A program made the translations under genes and the position numbers. Positions 7,731-16,265 of a stretch of 32,972 nt of DNA are shown here, piece by piece. Location of the stretch: positions 1 through 32,972 of the forward strand of contig CAMYMQ010000370.1 of assembly GCA_947259335.1 (NCBI GenBank), in the 5' to 3' direction. How positions within the stretch are numbered: position 1 is the first letter of the stretch; each line of letters begins with the position of its first letter. The notes below the pieces were generated by a model. The model was not told the DNA's origin. It ran no database searches and was given only the letters and a program-made list of their open reading frames with translations. This DNA comes from an uncultured Alphaproteobacteria bacterium. GTDB taxonomy: Bacteria; Pseudomonadota; Alphaproteobacteria; Bin65.

Positions 7731-8246
7731 ATGGAACCTGAGATCCTGCACTACGAGAAGATTGTCGAAGACGCGCTGCGCAGCGTCGTCCGTACCGCGT
7801 TGACCCAGGTCGCAACCTATGGGCTGCCGGGGGACCACAGCCTCTATATCTCCTTTCTGACCCACTATCCCGGCGTCGATATTCCGGACCGGCTGGTTGC
7901 CGACTATCCCGAAGACATGACCATCGTGATCGAGCACCAGTTCTGGGATCTCGAAGTCAACGACGACTATTTCGGCGTGACGCTGAGTTTCAACCGCCGC
8001 AAGGAGCATCTGATCGTGCCCTTCGCCGCGGTCAACTCCTTCGCCGATCCGTCGGTCCCGTTCGGCCTGAAGTTCGAGCTCGCCACGGTCATGTCTGGAT
8101 CCGAAGCCAGCGAGGCGGAGTCGTCTCACCCGGCGGTGCCGGACGTCGCGACCAACGAATCCGACGCCGCGCTCGACGGAGAAGACGACGACGAGGCGCG
8201 CACCGGCGAGGTCGTCAACCTTGACGCCTTCCGAAAAAACCGCTGA
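7731..8246 (+). CDS. sspB: ClpXP adaptor SspB (alphaproteobacterial type)
   Basis: A 171-residue adaptor that binds ssrA-tagged proteins and delivers them to ClpXP. Residues about 7-118 form the substrate-binding domain: IVEDALR, GLPGDHSLYISF, MTIVIEHQFWDL and VNSFADPSVPFGL are family hallmarks. An acidic flexible linker follows (about 122-160). The C-terminal VVNLDAFRKNR is the short conserved tail expected to dock on the ClpX N-domain. Start at ATG 7731 matches the family N-terminus; upstream in-frame sequence is ssrA-proximal leader. The tmRNA gene that makes its substrates lies immediately upstream, and the next gene overlaps its 3' end by 26 nt. Confidence 0.95.
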   Translation: MEPEILHYEKIVEDALRSVVRTALTQVATYGLPGDHSLYISFLTHYPGVDIPDRLVADYPEDMTIVIEHQFWDLEVNDDYFGVTLSFNRRKEHLIVPFAAVNSFADPSVPFGLKFELATVMSGSEASEAESSHPAVPDVATNESDAALDGEDDDEARTGEVVNLDAFRKNR

Positions 8247-8868
8247 GACCGCTCTACATTTCGACGGTCCGGACGACGCGCCTCTGACCCTCGCACTGGC
8301 CCACGGTGCCGGCGCGCCGATGGACAGTCCCTTCATGGAGGCGATCGCCTCGGGTCTCTCCGATCTCGGCTGGCGTGTCTGCCGCTTCGAATTTCCGTAC
8401 ATGGCATCCCGGCGAACCGAGGGCCGCAAAAGGCCGCCCGACCGCGAGCCGATCCTGCGTGCAAGCTGGACAACCGTGATCGACGCGCTGGGCCACGACC
8501 GGATCGTGATCGGCGGCAAGAGCATGGGCGGCCGCATCGCCAGTCTGGTCGCCGACGAGGCGCGCGTCAGGGGGCTGATCTGTCTCGGCTATCCCTTCCA
8601 TCCCCCGGGCAAACCGGAGACGTTGCGCACCGCCCATCTGGCCGACCTGAACACGCCGACGCTGATTCTTCAGGGTGACCGGGATGCCCTGGGATCCCGT
8701 GGCGAGATTTCGGGCTATGCCCTCTCGTCCGCCATAGACCTCGTCTTTTTGCCCGACGGCGACCACAGCTTCAAGCCGCGCAGGGCGTCCGGGCATACCG
8801 AGGAAGAAAACATCGCGACGGCGGTCGCTGAGATGGACCGCTTCCTGAAACGTCTCGCCGGGCGCTGA
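8221..8868 (+). CDS. Alpha/beta hydrolase (Tex30/KANL3-like family)
   Basis: A 215-residue cytosolic alpha/beta-hydrolase. The nucleophile elbow is GKSMGG with S101, the acid is probably D155 within QGDRD, and the base is H182 in GDHSF. The oxyanion region begins LAHGAGAPMDSPFM. These features match the small hydrolase family sometimes named Tex30-like or dienelactone-hydrolase-related; the substrate is unknown. The start is TTG at 8221, with a GAGG site about 9 nt before it, overlapping the end of sspB, so the two are probably co-translated. It converges with the PAS-like gene 13 nt away. Confidence 0.87.
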   Translation: MTPSEKTAETALHFDGPDDAPLTLALAHGAGAPMDSPFMEAIASGLSDLGWRVCRFEFPYMASRRTEGRKRPPDREPILRASWTTVIDALGHDRIVIGGKSMGGRIASLVADEARVRGLICLGYPFHPPGKPETLRTAHLADLNTPTLILQGDRDALGSRGEISGYALSSAIDLVFLPDGDHSFKPRRASGHTEEENIATAVAEMDRFLKRLAGR

Positions 8869-8881
8869 CCCCCGGTGGCAT

Positions 8882-9406
8882 TCAGGCGTAGGCCAGCTTC
8901 ACCAGCCCGGCAAGAAAAGCGGGCGCCCCCTTATCGTCGGCGAACGGTGCATATATCCGCTCGATCCACACGATTTCACGACCGGGTATGCCGCTTCGGC
9001 GCTTCGAAAAGTCGGGCATGCCGCCACCCAGGATCCGTGCATAGCGCTCTCGCCGCCGGTGCGCCACGCGCGACTCGAACAGCTCATCGAGCCGACAGCC
9101 GATGATTTTCCGCCGGTAGTAGAATTCGAACTGGTCGCTGGCTTTGAAGACACGGAAATCGGGGACGCTGCCGTCCACATCCTCGACGGCGAAGACGATA
9201 CCGCTCGACAAGACAGGCGGCGCGTCAGGCTGTTCGAGCACCCGAAGGCCGGGCAGCTCGCCGTCGGCACTATGCATGTGCCAAAAGGCGGCGAAATATT
9301 GAAACGGAGCAGAAAGCGCACTGGCCTGCGTCACGCCGGCAATCGGATCGGGGCGCCAGGCTCTGGCGTCCGTCGGTAAGGCGGCCTTGGATCCGCCGAT
9401 GGACAT
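8882..9406 (-). CDS. PAS-fold (PAS_5-like) protein of unknown role
   Basis: A 174-residue soluble protein. The central part (FRVFKASDQFEFYYRRKIIG, LDELFES) resembles the single PAS-like domain proteins common in alphaproteobacteria, with no output domain attached. Such proteins are usually unannotated sensors or regulators. The start at ATG 9404-9406 has a GGGAG site close upstream; the frame extends further but into the intergenic leader. It is transcribed divergently from fumC. Function unknown; ligand not predictable. Confidence 0.65.
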   Translation of the reverse strand: MSIGGSKAALPTDARAWRPDPIAGVTQASALSAPFQYFAAFWHMHSADGELPGLRVLEQPDAPPVLSSGIVFAVEDVDGSVPDFRVFKASDQFEFYYRRKIIGCRLDELFESRVAHRRRERYARILGGGMPDFSKRRSGIPGREIVWIERIYAPFADDKGAPAFLAGLVKLAYA

Positions 9407-9826
9407 GGTGGTCTCCCGAAGAGTGGTTCCTTGGCGTTCGGAATTTCTCTGTTCAGTAGTAATACCAATATAACAATTCGCCCACTCTCTTCTTCGGAAT
9501 TTTGCCGGATGGGAAGCAGTCATGCGTGGGCCGCAGAAAAAGTCATTGGGGATCGGTATCGCTTTGGTTGCTTCGGGTCGGCGGCCGTCCACCCCTCCCT
9601 ACGTCGGCCATGCCCGAATGGATCCATCGGAAGTTCGAGATCGACCGGGCCCGCCAGGTCTCTGTCGGGTATCCCCCGAGGTTGCGGATCGGCCCTACGA
9701 GGCCAGATCGCCCTTCCCCTGTCTTCCGGACGCGCTTGGCTCTTTCGCCGCACGGATCGTGTGCGTTACAACCGCCTCGACCAGTTCCGTCCACACCCCA
9801 CCGCATAGATCGAGAGGACCCGCCTG
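9407..9826. other. 420-bp divergent intergenic region before fumC
   Basis: No gene that I can support. The left part (about 9455-9500) is AT-rich and carries TAGTAATACCAATATAACAA, promoter-like on either strand; it probably serves the PAS-like gene. The right part is GC-rich leader ahead of fumC, with GAGAGGA as ribosome site before ATG 9827. The reading frames here have no recognisable product. Confidence 0.4.
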
Positions 9827-11230
9827 ATGGCCAAATCGCCGGAAACCCGGACCGAATCCGATTCGATGGGCACGATCAAGGTGCCCGCCGACCGCTATTG
9901 GGGGGCGCAGACGCAACGATCGATCCAGAATTTCCGCATCGGCGGCGAACGTATGCCCACGCCGCTGATCCGCGCCTTCGGCATCCAGAAGCGTGCCGCG
10001 GCCGAGGCCAACATGGAACTGGGCGAACTGCCCAAGAAGATCGGCAACGCGATCGTCAAGGCGGCGACCGAGGTGATCGACGGCAAGCTCGACGACGATT
10101 TCCCGCTGGTCGTCTGGCAGACCGGCTCCGGCACCCAAACCAACATGAACGCCAACGAGGTGATCTCGAACCGCGCCATCGAGATGCTCGGCGGCACGAT
10201 GGGGTCCAAGGATCCGGTCCACCCCAACGACCATTGCAACCGCGGCCAGTCGTCCAACGATTCCTTTCCGGCAGCCATGCACATCGCGGCCGTCGAGGAA
10301 GTCACCAACCGGTTGATCCCGGCGCTGGAACATCTGCGCGCGACGCTCGCCGAACGGCAAAAGGCCTTCGACAAGATCATCAAGATCGGCCGGACGCACA
10401 CCCAAGACGCAACGCCGCTTACGCTCGGCCAGGAGTTCTCCGGCTACGTCACGCAGATCGAATACGGCATCGAGCGCGTCAAGGTCGCCCTGCCCCGGCT
10501 GAGCCAGCTCGCCCAGGGCGGCACCGCGGTCGGCACGGGCCTCAATGCCAAGAAGGGTTTCGACAAGCTGTTCGCCAAGAAGGTGTCGGAGATCACGGGC
10601 CTGAAGTTCATCACCGCCAGGAACAAGTACGAGGCGCTGGCCGCCCACGACGCTCTTGTCGAGGGCTCGGGCGCCCTCAACACGCTGGCGACGTCCCTTA
10701 TGAAGATCGCCAACGACATCCGTTTCCTGGGATCAGGCCCCCGCTCGGGCCTGGGCGAACTCGCGCTGCCCGCCAACGAGCCCGGCTCGTCGATCATGCC
10801 GGGCAAGGTCAACCCGACCCAGTGCGAGGCGATCACGATGGTCTGCGCCCAGGTGATGGGCAATCATGTGACCGTCACCGTGGCCGGCTCCAACGGCCAT
10901 TTCGAGCTCAACGTCTTCAAGCCAGTCATCATTTACAACTTCCTGCAGTCGGTCCGGCTGATCGCCGACGCCTGCGTCAGCTTCGCCGACAACTGTGTCG
11001 CCGGCATCGAGGCCAACGAGGACCGGATCGGCGAGCTGATGCGCAATTCGCTGATGCTGGTGACCGCGTTGAACCCCCATATCGGCTATGACAACGCCGC
11101 CAAGATCGCGAAGAAGGCCTTCGCCGACGGCACGACGCTGAAGGAGGCGGGAGTCGCGCTCGGCCTGCTGACCGAGAAGCAGTTCGATGCCTGGGTGCGG
11201 CCGGAGAAGATGACCGGCCCGAGCGCCTGA
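9827..11230 (+). CDS. fumC: Fumarate hydratase, class II
   Basis: A 467-residue iron-independent fumarase of the citric acid cycle, interconverting fumarate and malate as a cytosolic homotetramer. The superfamily signature [11 protein letters not shown] begins at residue 320 and carries the catalytic-loop Ser. The family motifs [14 protein letters not shown] and [10 protein letters not shown], which build the active site, are intact. Length is standard. The ribbon-helix-helix gene lies just downstream; fumC and such small genes often sit together in alphaproteobacteria. Confidence 0.98.
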   Translation: MAKSPETRTESDSMGTIKVPADRYWGAQTQRSIQNFRIGGERMPTPLIRAFGIQKRAAAEANMELGELPKKIGNAIVKAATEVIDGKLDDDFPLVVWQTGSGTQTNMNANEVISNRAIEMLGGTMGSKDPVHPNDHCNRGQSSNDSFPAAMHIAAVEEVTNRLIPALEHLRATLAERQKAFDKIIKIGRTHTQDATPLTLGQEFSGYVTQIEYGIERVKVALPRLSQLAQGGTAVGTGLNAKKGFDKLFAKKVSEITGLKFITARNKYEALAAHDALVEGSGALNTLATSLMKIANDIRFLGSGPRSGLGELALPANEPGSSIMPGKVNPTQCEAITMVCAQVMGNHVTVTVAGSNGHFELNVFKPVIIYNFLQSVRLIADACVSFADNCVAGIEANEDRIGELMRNSLMLVTALNPHIGYDNAAKIAKKAFADGTTLKEAGVALGLLTEKQFDAWVRPEKMTGPSA

Positions 11231-11328
11231 TCGCCGGCGATCGCCTATGAGCCGGGATGAAGCCGGGCGGACCGCACGTATACGCTGGTGACACCCCGGC
11301 GGCGGCGAAGAACCCAACCATCCGGCCG

Positions 11329-11556
11329 ATGAACGACGAACAGACCATCCGCAAGCGATCGGTGACGATCGCCGGACACCGCACCTCGATTTCCCTCGAG
11401 ACGGCCTTCTGGGACGGTTTGCGGCGGGCCGCCGCGCTGCGCGGGGTCTCGGTCAACGCCCTGATCACGGAAATTGACGCGGAGCAGCCCGCCAACCTCT
11501 CCAGTGCACTTCGGGTCTACGTGCTCGATCTCTATCAGCGGGGTGAATTGACCTGA
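11329..11556 (+). CDS. Ribbon-helix-helix domain protein
   Basis: A 75-residue protein. RKRSVTIAGHRTSISLE forms the ribbon strand and FWDGLRRAAALRG with VSVNALITEID the two helices of an RHH DNA-binding fold (RHH_4-like). No partner toxin gene is adjacent, so an antitoxin role is not supported; it is more likely a small regulator conserved next to fumC. ATG 11329 is chosen by domain position, although its ribosome site is weak; ATG 11257 would add 24 residues without obvious domain content. It ends 1 bp from the converging YHS gene. Confidence 0.78.
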   Translation: MNDEQTIRKRSVTIAGHRTSISLETAFWDGLRRAAALRGVSVNALITEIDAEQPANLSSALRVYVLDLYQRGELT

Positions 11557-11557
11557 G

Positions 11558-12028
11558 CTATTTGCTCAGCACGCCCGGCCAGTTCCTGTCGCCATCCTTG
11601 ATCCGCTCAGACCGGTTCTGGTTCCAGCGGTCCCGGACTCCGACCGAATAATTCAGGTAGAGCTTGCCGTTGACGATCGACCAGGCGGTCGGCTCCGTCG
11701 GCGCGGTATAGCCGTTGGAGACCGCATAGGCGCAGTAGCCGCCGTATTGCGGCGCGTATTTCGCGGGGTTCGCCTTGAAGGCATCGCGATTGGCGGACGA
11801 CACGAAGCGCCAGGTCGCTCCCTTCCAGCGGTAGGAATAAGCCTCCTTGCCGGACATGGGCTTTTTCAGCGTGAAATAGGCAACGGGGTCGTAGCCGTGG
11901 ATCGCGAGGCCATTGGTGGCAAACACGCCGGGCTTGGAGGCGGCGTGAACCGCGCGGGCGGCGACTGGTCCCACCGCAGTGGGCAGGATCAACGCAAACA
12001 GCAGGAAGGCAATGGATCGGCGGGTCAT
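11558..12028 (-). CDS. Secreted YHS-domain protein
   Basis: A 156-residue protein with an N-terminal signal peptide (MTRRSIAFLLFALILPTAVG). The YHS domain follows: GLAIHGYDPVAYF, KKPMSGKEAYSYRWKGATWRFVSSANRDAFKANPAKYAPQYGGYCAYAVSNG. YHS domains occur in metal-linked proteins such as heavy-metal ATPases and monooxygenases. Stand-alone periplasmic versions are common in alphaproteobacteria and have no firm function. The start at ATG 12026-12028 has a GAGAGGA ribosome site. It is divergent from the luciferase-like oxidoreductase. Confidence 0.88.
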   Translation of the reverse strand: MTRRSIAFLLFALILPTAVGPVAARAVHAASKPGVFATNGLAIHGYDPVAYFTLKKPMSGKEAYSYRWKGATWRFVSSANRDAFKANPAKYAPQYGGYCAYAVSNGYTAPTEPTAWSIVNGKLYLNYSVGVRDRWNQNRSERIKDGDRNWPGVLSK

Positions 12029-12223
12029 CGACGGTCCTCTCTTTCGATCGCCTGAAGAGTTCATCGAAGACTGACGCACCGTGTGCCGCAGCGCCAGACA
12101 CGCCGATACACGGTTGCTTGAGGACAGCGAGACCCGGTTGTTTGACATCGCGGCGAAGAGTGGGGAAAAGCTGTGCGGCGGTCCGGACGCCCGGGCCGCC
12201 AAACGATAAATCGGGGGGAAACC

Positions 12224-13246
12224 ATGGAATTCGGCCTGTTCGACCATCTGGACCGGAACCAGAACTCGGATACCCGGCTGTACGAGGACAGGCTGGCAAT
12301 CATCCAGGCCGCCGAAGCGGCCGGCTTCCGCAGCTATCACATGGCCGAGCATCATATGACCCCGCTCGGCCTGGGCCCGTCACCGAGCGTGTTCCTGGCG
12401 GCCGTGGCCCAGCGCACGACCACCATCCGCCTCGGGCCGCTCGTCTATCTGCTGCCCCTGTACCATCCGCTCCGGCTGGTCGAAGAGATCTGCATGCTCG
12501 ATCAGATGAGCGGCGGGCGGCTCGAGCTCGGCGTCGGCGCCGGCGTTTCGCCCTACGAGGTCGGCTATTTCGGGATCGACCAGGACAACAAGCAGTCGCG
12601 CTATCACGAAACCCTCGATATCGTGATCAAGGGGCTGACCGCCGAACGGCTCAACCACACCGGCGAAACCTACCGTTTCGAGAATGTGCCAATGATCCTG
12701 AAACCCGCGCAGTCGCCGATGCCGCCGCTGTGGGCGGGAGTCGGCAGCGAGCCGGGCATGATCTTCGCCGCCCGCCACGGCATGAACGCGGTCGGCCTGG
12801 GTCCGACGGCCAGGATCAAGAGCCAGATCGCCTTCTATCGCGACGCCTGGCAGGATCAGGCCGGCGATCCGATGCGCGCTTTCGCGTCGACCAAGACGCC
12901 TTTCATGGGCGCGCTGCGTCAGGTCTATGTCGCGGAGACCGACGAGCAGGCCTGGGCCGAGGCCGAGCCTGCGTACAAGAGCTGGATTACCGCGCTCAAC
13001 TGGCTTTGGGTCGAGCACGGCACGCAGGCCTCATCCAATCTCGCCGCGGACCTCAAGACCGGGGTCGGCAACGGCGCCGTGTTCGTCGGCTCCCCCGATA
13101 CGGTGCGCGCGGCCATCGCTGAGGAGGTCGCCGAAACGGGGATGAACTACCTGATCCTTCAGTTCGCCTACGGCACCTTCACCCGGGACCAGGTGCTGCG
13201 TTCCATCGGCCTGTTCGCCGACGAAATCATGCCGGCCTTCGCCTAA
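12224..13246 (+). CDS. LLM-class flavin-dependent oxidoreductase (luciferase-like)
   Basis: A 340-residue luciferase-like monooxygenase with a TIM-barrel fold that uses reduced flavin from a separate reductase. The N-terminus EFGLFDHLDRN, the AEHHMTPLG segment, TTTIRLGPLVYLLPLYHPLRLVEE and GRLELGVGAGVSP are classic for the bacterial luciferase family. The substrate is unknown; relatives oxidise alkanals, sulfonates or aromatic compounds. The start at ATG 12224 fits the conserved N-terminus and follows a GGGGGG ribosome site. A flavin reductase is encoded 15 kb away, but linkage to it is speculative. Confidence 0.9.
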   Translation: MEFGLFDHLDRNQNSDTRLYEDRLAIIQAAEAAGFRSYHMAEHHMTPLGLGPSPSVFLAAVAQRTTTIRLGPLVYLLPLYHPLRLVEEICMLDQMSGGRLELGVGAGVSPYEVGYFGIDQDNKQSRYHETLDIVIKGLTAERLNHTGETYRFENVPMILKPAQSPMPPLWAGVGSEPGMIFAARHGMNAVGLGPTARIKSQIAFYRDAWQDQAGDPMRAFASTKTPFMGALRQVYVAETDEQAWAEAEPAYKSWITALNWLWVEHGTQASSNLAADLKTGVGNGAVFVGSPDTVRAAIAEEVAETGMNYLILQFAYGTFTRDQVLRSIGLFADEIMPAFA

Positions 13247-13278
13247 AAAAAAAATAGGCCGCCAGCGCAAACGCTGGC
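13241..13278. terminator. A-tract palindrome followed by 7-bp hairpin
   Basis: The stop codon of the oxidoreductase gene lies inside GCCT-(A)10-TAGGC, itself an inverted repeat (GCCTA/TAGGC). Directly after comes GCCAGCG, loop CAAA, CGCTGGC (13261-13278). Read on the minus strand this is a hairpin followed by a T-run, an intrinsic-terminator shape, although no minus-strand gene is seen upstream of it; read on the plus strand the T-run is absent. Confidence 0.45.
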
Positions 13279-13368
13279 GACCGTGCGAAGTTGGGGAGAT
13301 CGCGGAGTGAAGTCGAAAGCGAATTCACACGCGGTATTTGTCTGTACGCCGCTAGGACAGCCGATATC

Positions 13369-13392
13369 CCCGGATTTGATGTAGAATCCGGG
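13369..13392. promoter_or_regulatory. Inverted repeat ahead of the methyltransferase-channel operon
   Basis: CCCGGATT (13369-13376) and AATCCGGG (13385-13392) form a perfect 8-bp inverted repeat with an 8-nt spacer TGATGTAG. It lies about 70 bp upstream of the candidate promoter and about 105 bp before the start codon, so it could be an operator or an upstream hairpin. Confidence 0.4.
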
Positions 13393-13445
13393 CCTGCATT
13401 CGTCCTGGGCGGCGCCCCTCTTCCGGCATGGCGCGCCATGGTGTA

Positions 13446-13474
13446 TTCACCGGGCGCACGCGCGACGTATACAG
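13446..13474 (+). promoter_or_regulatory. Candidate promoter of methyltransferase-channel operon
   Basis: TTCACC (13446-13451), 17 nt, TATACA (13469-13474), about 21 bp before the ATG at 13496. Each box matches four of six consensus positions. Confidence 0.35.
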
Positions 13475-13495
13475 ATTTTCGCCACAACGCTCACG

Positions 13496-14434
13496 ATGAC
13501 CCTGTCCATCATCGCCAAAGGCCTTGCCAGCTTCGTCCTGCCGCCGTCCATGCTCAATCGGTCCGGCGGCCGCACGCATTCGCCCCGCTATTGCTACACG
13601 GTACTGTTGCGCCATCTCGCGAAGCTCCACCGCGCCGGGGTCGACACCAATTTCCGCACCGTCGCCGAAATCGGGCCCGGACGCTCGATCGGAACCGGGC
13701 TGGCGGCGCTGATCGCGGGCGCCGACCGCTATTTCGGCTTCGACATCAAGGACTATGGCGCCCAGCCCGAAGCCGCCGAACTGTTCGACGGATTAGCCGA
13801 CCTGTTCGCAGCCCGGACGCCACCGCCCGGCGGCGACGAATTTCCGACCATCAAGCCGGTCCTCGACAGTGACGACTTTCCGGGCGATGCCCTGCCCGAC
13901 GCCCGCCTGAACCCGGCCACCGCGCCGGAGCGTCTCGATCGGTTGCGCCGCCGGCTGAGAGATCCTGCAACGTCCCCGGTGCAGTATCGCGCGCCCTGGT
14001 TCGACGCGGACATCATCGAGCCCGGCGGCGTCGACTGGATCTTCTCGCAGGCGGTCATGGAACATGTCGACGACCTGTACGGCACCTATGCCGCCTGCCG
14101 GGACTGGCTGGCGCCGGGCGGTGTCATGAGCCACCAGATCGACTTCAAGTCCCACGGGACCGCCGAGAAATGGAACGGCCATTGGGCCTATGGCGATGCG
14201 ACATGGCGCATCATCCGCGGCGGTCGGCTCTACCTGATCAATCGTCAGCCCCTGTCCGCGCATGTCGACGCCATGCGGCGCGCCGGCTTCGAAATTCTCG
14301 CCGCCGAACCCGTGATCCGCGACGACGGCCTGCCCCGGGAAAAACTCGCCCGGCGATTCAGGTCGCTGTCCGAGGACGATCTCAAGGCCGCCGGCGTCTT
14401 CGTCATCGCCCGTCGCCGGGAGACGCTGCAGTGA
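13496..14434 (+). CDS. Class I SAM-dependent methyltransferase
   Basis: A 312-residue protein with a Rossmann-type methyltransferase core: motif I VAEIGPGRSIGTGLAALIAGA near residue 58, followed by FGFDIKDYG, and a later WIFSQAVMEHVDDLYGTYAACRDWLAPGGVM block typical of the SAM fold. It has no signal peptide or membrane segment. Similar methyltransferases are often found in surface-polysaccharide or small-molecule loci, and the substrate here is unknown. Its TGA stop overlaps the GTG start of the sodium channel gene (GTGA), which implies translational coupling, an unusual pairing. Confidence 0.8.
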   Translation: MTLSIIAKGLASFVLPPSMLNRSGGRTHSPRYCYTVLLRHLAKLHRAGVDTNFRTVAEIGPGRSIGTGLAALIAGADRYFGFDIKDYGAQPEAAELFDGLADLFAARTPPPGGDEFPTIKPVLDSDDFPGDALPDARLNPATAPERLDRLRRRLRDPATSPVQYRAPWFDADIIEPGGVDWIFSQAVMEHVDDLYGTYAACRDWLAPGGVMSHQIDFKSHGTAEKWNGHWAYGDATWRIIRGGRLYLINRQPLSAHVDAMRRAGFEILAAEPVIRDDGLPREKLARRFRSLSEDDLKAAGVFVIARRRETLQ

Positions 14435-15363
14435 AGTCACGGCGGTGGGTTGGCGCGATACGTCAGGGCGAAACCCCGTCCCAGCGCGTCCGCGCGGCGC
14501 CGAAGAGCGAGCCGGCGCCGGCCAAGACCTCGGCAGGCCCGTTCGACGCCTTGCGGGCGCGCTTGCGCAGCTTCATCGATTCGAGGCGGATCCAGCAGGC
14601 GATCACGATCATCATCGTCATCAACGCCGTGACCCTGGGCCTCGACACTTCGTCGGCGGCCACGCGCTATGCCGGGAATGTCCTGGACATCATCGACCGG
14701 GTGATCCTCGGCTTTTTCATCCTGGAACTCGGGCTGAAGATGGTCGCCTGGGGACCGGTGGGCTTCTTTCGCCGCGGATGGAACATCTTCGACTTCATCG
14801 TGGTCGGAATCGCGCTGGTGCCCAGCGCCGGCGCTCTGTCGGTGTTGCGGGCCCTGCGCATCCTTCGCGTGTTGCGCCTGGTTTCCGTCGTGCCGGCGAT
14901 GCGCCGGGTGGTTCAGGCGCTGCTGACCGCGATCCCAGGCGTGGCCTCGATCATCACCCTCCTGTTCCTGGTCTTTTACGTCTTCGGTGTGATCTGCACG
15001 AAGCTCTACGGCGTCACCTTCCCGCAATGGTTCGGCACCATCGGCGAGAGCATGTACTCGCTGTTCCAGATCATGACCCTGGAAAGCTGGTCGATGGGCA
15101 TCGTCCGCCCGGTCATGGAGAAGCACGCCCAGGCATGGCTGGTCTTCGTGCCCTTCATCCTGCTCACCAGCTTCGCCGTGCTCAACCTGTTCATCGCCGT
15201 CATCGTCAACGCCATGCAGGACCAGGCGTCGCTGGATCTCGCCGACGCCCGCGACACGATCGAGGAAGACATTCAGGAGCAGACCAAGGTGCTCACCGCC
15301 GAAATTACCGAGTTGCGCCGTGAACTGGCCGAGGTTCGCGGCATGCTGTCCAACAAATCCTGA
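14431..15363 (+). CDS. Bacterial voltage-gated sodium channel, paralogue 1
   Basis: A 310-residue single-domain ion transport protein of the NaChBac/NavAb class, expected to form homotetramers in the inner membrane. It has six predicted membrane segments. The S4 sensor shows Arg every third residue (R140, R143, R146, R149). The selectivity filter is TLESWS (216-221) in MTLESWSMGIVRP, the sodium-selective bacterial Nav signature. S6 (about 238-262) is followed by an acidic neck and a coiled coil (IQEQTKVLTAEITELRRELAEV, about 281-302) for tetramer assembly. The GTG start overlaps the methyltransferase stop and follows GGGAG; a longer upstream frame lies inside that gene. Confidence 0.93.
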   Translation: MKSRRWVGAIRQGETPSQRVRAAPKSEPAPAKTSAGPFDALRARLRSFIDSRRIQQAITIIIVINAVTLGLDTSSAATRYAGNVLDIIDRVILGFFILELGLKMVAWGPVGFFRRGWNIFDFIVVGIALVPSAGALSVLRALRILRVLRLVSVVPAMRRVVQALLTAIPGVASIITLLFLVFYVFGVICTKLYGVTFPQWFGTIGESMYSLFQIMTLESWSMGIVRPVMEKHAQAWLVFVPFILLTSFAVLNLFIAVIVNAMQDQASLDLADARDTIEEDIQEQTKVLTAEITELRRELAEVRGMLSNKS

Positions 15364-15377
15364 CCGGAGACAAGGAA

Positions 15378-16265
15378 ATGCCCGATACCGCGGCCAACCG
15401 GCGCGCGGCACCGAGCGGTGACGGTGGAGCCGCGACTTCGCGCCTCGCCCGCCTGCGCGCACGGGTCGGTGCGATGATGGAATCGCGCCGCGCCACGCAG
15501 ATTATTACCGGGGTCATCGTCTTCAACGCCGTGACCCTGGGCCTCGAAACGTCCGACGCGGTCATGCGCGAGATCGGCGGGCTGCTCCACGTCCTGGACG
15601 AAGCCGTTCTCGTCGCCTTCGTGATCGAATTGCTGCTGAAGCTGTTCGGCTTCGGCCACCGTTACTTCAAGAACGGCTGGAACCTCTTCGACTTCACGAT
15701 CATCGTGATCTCGCTGATGCCGGCGTCGGGAGAACTGTCGGTGCTGCGGAGCCTGCGCATCGTGCGCGTGCTGCGGCTCGTCGCGATCGTCCCGGCGATG
15801 CGCAAGGTCGTCCAGGCGCTGATGGCCGCCATCCCCGGGGTCTCTTCCGTGGCCGCCTTGTTGCTGCTGGTCTACTACGTCTTCTCGGTGATGGTGACCA
15901 AGCTGTACGGCGATGCCTTCCCGCAATGGTTCGGCACGGTCGGCAACTCGATGTATTCGCTCTTCCAGATCATGACCCTGGAAAGCTGGTCGATGGGCAT
16001 CGTCCGGCCGGTGATGGAGAAATTCCCCAACGCCTGGGCCGTGTTCGTTCCCTTCATCCTGCTCACCACCTTCGCGGTGCTGAACCTGTTCATCGCGGTG
16101 GTGGTTAACGCAATGCAGGAACAGTCGGCGGCCGACGCCGAGCTGGTCGCGGGCGAGGTGCACGAAGCCACCGAACACGAGACCGCCGTCCTGACCGACC
16201 GTCTCGACCGGCTCCAGTCGCAAATGGAAGAGATCAAGACCTTGCTGCAACAGCCCCGCGCGTGA
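15378..16265 (+). CDS. Bacterial voltage-gated sodium channel, paralogue 2
   Basis: A 295-residue second Nav channel, 14 nt after the first and clearly its paralogue. It keeps S4 arginines (R124, R127, R130, R133) and the same filter TLESWS (200-205) within MTLESWSMGIVRPVMEK. The S2-S3 and S6 segments are also close. It differs in the N-terminal cytoplasmic arm and in the C-terminal tail, where the neck is VAGEVHEATEHETAVL and the coiled coil is LTDRLDRLQSQMEEIKTLL. A tandem duplication with divergence of the assembly tail is inferred. Whether the two form separate or mixed tetramers is unknown. Confidence 0.93.
   Translation: MPDTAANRRAAPSGDGGAATSRLARLRARVGAMMESRRATQIITGVIVFNAVTLGLETSDAVMREIGGLLHVLDEAVLVAFVIELLLKLFGFGHRYFKNGWNLFDFTIIVISLMPASGELSVLRSLRIVRVLRLVAIVPAMRKVVQALMAAIPGVSSVAALLLLVYYVFSVMVTKLYGDAFPQWFGTVGNSMYSLFQIMTLESWSMGIVRPVMEKFPNAWAVFVPFILLTTFAVLNLFIAVVVNAMQEQSAADAELVAGEVHEATEHETAVLTDRLDRLQSQMEEIKTLLQQPRA

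Noticed and set aside
9502-11091. Plus-strand frame of about 530 codons overlapping fumC
   Set aside because: Arg/Gln/Gly-rich out-of-frame translation of fumC, with no domain.
11329-11556. Toxin-antitoxin module based on the ribbon-helix-helix protein
   Set aside because: No toxin-like gene is adjacent; neighbours are fumC and a convergent YHS gene.
14170-14430. Longer N-terminus for sodium channel 1
   Set aside because: This extension lies wholly inside the methyltransferase gene and looks non-native; GTG 14431 has a good ribosome site.
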